From Balanoglossus misakiensis (Eukaryota; Hemichordata): DNA of 64,000 nt. Under the pieces are notes generated by a model. The model did not search any database. It was not told where the DNA came from and saw only the letters and a list, made by a program, of their open reading frames with translations. This document shows positions 62,206 through 64,000 of the stretch, piece after piece (the stretch's first letter is position 1; the number at the start of each line of letters is the position of its first letter). The stretch is from contig CM082581.2 in assembly GCA_040954595.2 (NCBI GenBank), positions 5,084,001-5,148,000 on the forward strand, read 5' to 3'. Made by a program: the position numbers and the translations under genes.

Positions 62206-63996
62206 GTTGGATCCACTGATTACAAACGTTTCGCCTGCAAAACATAATATTTTCAGTAAATTACTAAGTGGAAGAATTCATGGTAGATAATTTTAATGGC
62301 CGTACCAGTTTATTTTATTATTGGCTATTTTATCCCAATTACCTGTATTTAGTTTTCAAGTATCGTGGTATGTGCAAAAAACAAACCAGGGTGAGGAGCA
62401 TTTTTCATATATATATCAGCATGTTTGTTTGGCGAAGAAACTCAAACTTCGGCGAGTTGACTAATTTCTAATGGTGGAAATAACTTTCGTCCAATCACAA
62501 TACTCGTAATTACTGGCCAATGAGAGCCACATTTACAATTTCTTCAGCGGCGGAAATGGGGGCAGACTGGCTCTCGTTGTGATGTGCGTTTCGTGTTGGA
62601 CCATAAATAAAAATAAAAAGCTATGACGTCGACCGTCCTCAAAATGTTTTCTTCATAAGTACACATTATTCATGCACGGATAGACACGTGCGTTTGTTGT
62701 TGCTGCACCCATCGACGTAGCTGTACTTGTACGATAAGTTTTGTGATTATTCTTCTGCAAGAACATGCGGCTACGTCTGTTGCTAATGATAATGCTAGTC
62801 TGTTTTCTGGATGCACGCGAAAGATCCCCAAAATATTTCAGAGACTATCCGCCACATCTACGGTTGTAAACAAGCGCCCGTGGAACCAAACGGTGACGGT
62901 TACAGCTTGAGACCTCGTGCACGGTACGCGACCAGCACTGAAGTGAAACTTTGTTCATACGTTTTTTTCATCGGATATCGAATTTTGCATTTGTTCACGA
63001 CAGTTTACAATTCACTATGGTTGACTAAATTGACGCCAATCTTATGACGAAACTCACCTTCAATGTCATGCGATGGGGACCACACTAAACACAGTCATTT
63101 AGGCTATAGCGCAACACAAATTCTGCGATTCTCGTCGAGAGTCGGGCGAATGAAGTTGGCGAAATGTGATAGGTAAGGCGAGCATGCGCAATCAAGTTAA
63201 TATATTGCGAACTGTTAATCAGTTGCATGACGCTGTGAGTGCAAAAATGTACACGTTATTTTGACACGAACAATTATTATTCCAATATTGAGATATATCT
63301 AATTTCAACCAAAACATGTAGTTGTACTTTGTGTTCCTGTTTATCGTGTCGATTTTTTGCGGTACGACCCGTCGTACGTACGCTCTACGGGCCTGGTTAT
63401 ACAGTTTTCAATTTACCGTTTGCGTGCAATTTTACCTGTTGTAAGCTTATTCTGTACATATGTATCAGCCTCAGGGTCTGTAACACTAAATCATATTATC
63501 ATGGACCACTTTTCCTGTGGGAAATATTCCCCTTGTATGTTTTTTTCACAGTCCATAATGATGAAAAAACAACCATTCTCCGCGATTTTGCTGCTGTTCA
63601 CATAATGGATTCCTATTTTTCCTGCGCGTGGGGTTTGATATAGTGGACATTGGTTAACGATATATGTCAACTTGTAATTCTAGTATTTACAATAAGAAAA
63701 TGTGTTGAACCACGATTCACCTACATTGCACGTTCATTTGATGCAATACTGCATGTACTTCGACCACGGATGTACAGTGGTACCAGCCCCCATGCATATA
63801 TAGGCCTACGCCCATAAAACTGGGTAGGCCTACGTTTTGCACAGGGAGACACATTTCAACATTAAAAATAGTCAACGTCCCAATAATAAAATGCCTAATA
63901 TCTTGATCGCTTCCCTTTTCATTGTTTATCATACAAGGCATGACGGTGTTTGCATAGGACAAAATCAACTAGATGTTGGATCGGTCTAGATTTCAA
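62206..63996 (-). repeat. Upstream block of gene B, duplicate of 47646-50230
   Basis: Same order of shared stretches as upstream of gene A, with several small indels and one ~540-bp difference near 63961, where GGACAAAATCAACTAG joins sequences that are separated in gene A. The homology runs to the end of the window, so the duplication continues beyond it. No coding exon is seen in the last 900 bp. Confidence 0.85.
63058..63110 (-). promoter_or_regulatory. Gene B core promoter and non-coding first exon, altered TATA
   Basis: The non-coding exon and donor (GACATTGAAG/GTGAGT, exon end 63058) match gene A. Upstream, gene A GCGCTATAAATGACTG reads GCGCTATAGCCTAAATGACTG here, because five bases split the TATA box. 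Spacing to the presumed start is otherwise kept. Weaker or shifted initiation would be expected. Confidence 0.5.
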
Positions 63997-64000
63997 GTCA

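Overview
The window is from a metazoan nuclear genome, probably a marine invertebrate. The evidence is AT-rich spaced sequence with GT-AG introns of 100-1500 bp, RBCC/TRIM and Deltex-type ubiquitin ligase genes, PACRGL and TM6SF homologues, U6 snRNA, TTAA- and TTA-flanked MITEs and long microsatellites. The species cannot be fixed from sequence alone; a deuterostome such as a hemichordate, echinoderm or lancelet, or a lophotrochozoan, would all fit.

Region 1 (1-11,700). A long terminal coding exon (2107-3428, +) encodes a proline-rich, probably cytoplasmic tail with a C-terminal PDZ ligand. A complete seven-exon PACRGL gene (8310-11474, -) follows. About 200 bp upstream of its start is an RFX X-box-like palindrome, which fits a cilium-linked gene.

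Region 2 (12,220-30,976). A U6 snRNA gene on the minus strand is split. Its 3' part lies at 12221-12266 and its 5' part at 30906-30976. Between them are two head-to-tail copies of a 9,323-bp unit that differ at only one position I could find. Each copy has an eight-exon transcription unit for a ~1,396-aa protein with Zn-binding cysteines, a candidate D..D..E triad and a C-terminal zinc ribbon. A DNA transposon inserted in U6 with 7-bp flanking repeats fits the Dada superfamily (U6-targeting branch). The element ends carry U6-like sequence patches. Each copy also has a 140/144-bp tandem array and two opposed tRNA-like sequences.

Region 3 (31,000-38,000). A TTAA-flanked MITE precedes a complete eight-exon TM6SF gene (31911-35305, +). 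A large near-perfect foldback repeat follows.

Region 4 (38,000-64,000). Two tandem minus-strand genes encode unusual multidomain E3 ligases. Gene A (38031-47645, 1,876 aa) reads RBCC, duplicated linker exons, three KH-like modules, RING, Deltex C-terminal domain (DTC). Gene B (53502-62205, 1,406 aa) reads RBCC, one KH-like module, macro domain, RING, DTC. In vertebrates comparable functions are split between TRIM proteins, DTX3L and its macro-domain partner PARP9. Here splice phases support single chains. The promoter plus RBCC block is about 95% identical between A and B, while everything downstream is diverged, which suggests recent cassette duplication or gene conversion. Introns hold two MITEs and a ~1.27-kb perfect ACAT microsatellite.
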